The notes beneath the pieces were generated by a model that was given only the letters and a program-made list of their open reading frames with translations, did not search any database and was not told the DNA's origin. From contig NZ_BKAG01000022.1 of assembly GCF_007992435.1 (NCBI RefSeq), positions 1 through 64,000 of the forward strand: DNA of 64,000 nt. The letters run 5' to 3'. The position numbers and the translations under genes are program-made. Source of the stretch: Prosthecobacter gellanilyticus (GTDB taxonomy: Bacteria; Verrucomicrobiota; Verrucomicrobiia; Verrucomicrobiales; Verrucomicrobiaceae). Positions 62,086 through 64,000 of the stretch are shown in pieces (position 1 is the first letter of the stretch; each line of letters starts with the position of its first letter).

Positions 62086-63349
62086 GAAGCTATCCCTGAC
62101 CGTATCGAAGCGCTCTATGAACCCTTGGATGTCACCGCTACAGGTGATCTTGACGGGGATGGAGACCGATAACAAACTGCAGGTCGCCGATGCCCTGGAT
62201 GCCATCGAAAGTGTTCTGAACTTTGGCTATCATCGAGACACCCCACGGGGGAACATGCCCTTTGAGGTCGCCATGGAGCTGACAGATCTGCGGGAGGATG
62301 GGCTGCTGGTTGATTATGGAATTAGTAACCAGGGACTGCTGAGCAAACAACAATGGGAGGCACTCAAAAAGGTGGACCCCGATCATGACGGCCGATCCAA
62401 CTTGGAGGAGCAACACAATAACAGCAATCCGAAGCTTCCCGACTATCCAGACACCCTGGATCGTGACTCTGATGGAGATGGCTACAACAACGGCAACGAG
62501 ATTAGCCTCAAGAGTAATCCATTTAGTGCGGCGAGTAAGCCCGTTCTCACCGCAGATACCGACGGTGATGGTCTAACTTTCGCAGACGAAATCAGCCGTG
62601 GCACAGACCCCACAAATCCAGACACTGACGGCGACGGGATGAATGACGGCTGGGAGGTCAAGTATTTCAACGCCAAGATCAATAACCTGAGGGACATTGA
62701 TCCGAGCAATGATCCGACTGCAGACCCAGATGGAGACACTCTCAACAACCAACTCGAAGAGCGTTTAAACACGAATCCACGAGATCGTGACACTGATAAT
62801 GATCTCGACGAAGATGGTGACGAATATCGTGCGGGCAGCGACCCCTCGAACATCAAAAGCACCATCGCCAATCCTGGCGGCGTTGCCAGCGGCTATGCTG
62901 GCAGCGGCACGACACCCCCCGCAACTCCTCCCTCATTTGATGCAGTTGCTCCGCTCGTGCCAATAAAGGTTTTTTGCGATGTGCGCGTCCCTTCGGGTGC
63001 CAGGTTTCCCACCAGGTACTTTATCGACATCGTTGATGAGTATAACCATGAGTCTCACTTCTACAGGCCATATGGAAACGCATACGATGGCGGCTGGCCA
63101 AATGTGGGCACAACGGCACCATTCACTCTAAACCTCAAGGCCGGCGCCAAATATAAGGTTAAAGTGTCTATAGGAACAGCCCCGCTCGGCATAGATCAAC
63201 TGCGTTCATACATAGGCAACGTTGACCACGTCCAGTGTACGGTGAGTTTTTCCTCACCGTATCCAGTTCCTAGTACAGGTATTTTATGGATGCGCCGGAA
63301 CAATTCAACATACCTGTCTGGGGCGGCTTCAACAATCCTCGTTTTTTAG
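62086..63349 (+). CDS. Fragment of a protein with thrombospondin type 3-like Ca-binding repeats
   Basis: Begins without its own start. The first 80 bp make more sense one frame over (IPDRIEALYEPLDVTATGDL), so a shift lies near 62160. Then NFGYHRDTPRGNMPFEVAME, and from 62370 six Asp-rich repeats: DPDHDGRSNLEE, DRDSDGDGYNNGNE, DTDGDGLTFADE, DTDGDGMNDGWE, DPDGDTLNNQLEE and DTDNDLDEDGDEY. After a Pro/Thr hinge comes a beta-rich domain (PIKVFCDVRVPSGARFPTRY, FTLNLKAGAKYKVKVSIGTA). Such repeats bind calcium in secreted or surface proteins. Probably the rear of a large exported protein. Confidence 0.55.
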
Positions 63350-64000
63350 ACGCAGGTTTCGATCTCTATCTGCCTTGGTTGCAATCCAGCACCTTATCAG
63401 ATGTTCCAACTAATCGTAGCAGAGCCAAACTTGGCGTTGGCGAACAAGCCTGGATTTGCGTAAAACCCACTGGAATGCGTGATCTATATGTATCTGGAAA
63501 TAGTGGCAACTCGACACTGACGACTCACTCTGCCGGCATGTATCTTCTCAGCGCAGGAGACAGGGCATGCTCTCCATCAGCCACCGTCGCTCCCTGGGCA
63601 TATCCTCGTAGTTTCTACCTCTGGAATTGGCTCTGGTCAATACCACCAACTTATCACTTCCTTCCTGTCACCGGAGAAAGGCAAATCAAGGGCTTTACCG
63701 TCGTCGAACCAGCCAGTGAAACGGCCGTCAAGCTGAACGATCTAAACTACCCAGAAGGCACCCAGGGGGTCGGGATGAACCTAGAGGTTAGCTTGAAGGA
63801 TAAAGATGTGTCCTTCTACAACGTCCAGATGCGCGAGGTAGTTCTTGGCCCAGCAACGGGAGTAACGGGTATCTTTGAGAAGATGAATCCTTCCCGCTTG
63901 GTGCATCAGCCAAATCCCAACTGGGTAAACCTAACGAAGGATAATCGTTGGACGGACCTCGCTGAATTTCACGGGTTTCCAATCCATGAATGGGGGCCTG
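63286..64000 (+). CDS. Partial open frame running off the window, secreted-type protein
   Basis: Open from the ATG at 63286 to the window end, 238 codons with no stop. It starts MDAPEQFNIPVWGGFNNPRF, then LDAGFDLYLPWLQSSTLSDV, LGVGEQAWICVKPTGMRDLY, TVVEPASETAVKLNDLNYPE and VGMNLEVSLKDKDVSFYNVQ. The composition is that of a real protein. It overlaps the preceding frame by 64 bp, so either the genes overlap or one protein is split by a shift near 63290. Function unknown. Confidence 0.6.
   Translation, partial: MDAPEQFNIPVWGGFNNPRFLDAGFDLYLPWLQSSTLSDVPTNRSRAKLGVGEQAWICVKPTGMRDLYVSGNSGNSTLTTHSAGMYLLSAGDRACSPSATVAPWAYPRSFYLWNWLWSIPPTYHFLPVTGERQIKGFTVVEPASETAVKLNDLNYPEGTQGVGMNLEVSLKDKDVSFYNVQMREVVLGPATGVTGIFEKMNPSRLVHQPNPNWVNLTKDNRWTDLAEFHGFPIHEWGP

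Overview
The window looks like a chromosomal segment of a GC-rich verrucomicrobium, probably Verrucomicrobiaceae (Prosthecobacter/Verrucomicrobium-like). Pointers are the LEPxIAPA-type secreted protein, the FHA/Hsp70 pair, few recognisable Shine-Dalgarno sequences, and several families of short dispersed intergenic repeats of the kind seen in that phylum. This is inference from gene content; no rRNA is present to confirm it.

Layout. (1) 0-7 kb: a secreted lactonase-type beta-propeller converging on glycogen phosphorylase, then rsmI, an LptE-like lipoprotein and a BamD-like TPR protein on the minus strand. (2) 7.0-7.8 kb: a gene-free region with three blocks of 10-bp-phased TCGGAT-like repeats and a GTAAAC-rich repeat. 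(3) 7.8-8.6 kb: a membrane protein with an HExxH motif. (4) 8.85-25.4 kb: a dense, largely translationally coupled plus-strand cluster led by an NrtR-type Nudix regulator. It holds a NADAR remnant, a microbial-PARG-like protein, two DUF4291 proteins around a small ADP-ribosylation-linked protein, two ADP-ribosylglycohydrolases, KptA, two macro domains and a nicotinate phosphoribosyltransferase. These run without a break into a radical SAM protein, two asparagine-synthetase-like enzymes, two glycosyltransferases, an ASKHA-like protein and a PIG-L deacetylase; a nicotinamidase follows 61 bp later. NAD salvage, ADP-ribose turnover and what looks like a small-molecule assembly line are thus physically joined. 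(5) 26.3-34.6 kb: a 2086-residue FHA/coiled-coil protein whose C-terminus resembles GrpE, followed by a short Hsp70 and a small unknown protein. (6) 35-50 kb: a DUF2185 protein, FtsK, a two-domain M16 peptidase, small membrane proteins, a glycoside hydrolase-glycosyltransferase fusion, a secreted beta-repeat protein, then prs-rplY-pth-rpsF and aroA. (7) 51.5-64 kb: a disturbed accessory region with frameshifted or truncated genes (a signal-peptide gene, a lipoprotein, a coiled-coil gene, a GIY-YIG-like gene, EEP and PHP fragments, DUF72 with an internal stop, a DnaE2-like fragment), one intact UvrA-like ABC ATPase, and Ca-binding-type repeat proteins running off the end.

The most interesting parts are the NrtR/ADP-ribose/AsnB/glycosyltransferase cluster, the FHA-coiled coil-GrpE-like protein beside Hsp70 with seven copies of an exact 294-bp (98-residue, 14-heptad) repeat, and the phased intergenic repeat arrays. 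All family assignments were made by eye from motifs and recalled family patterns; no search was run.
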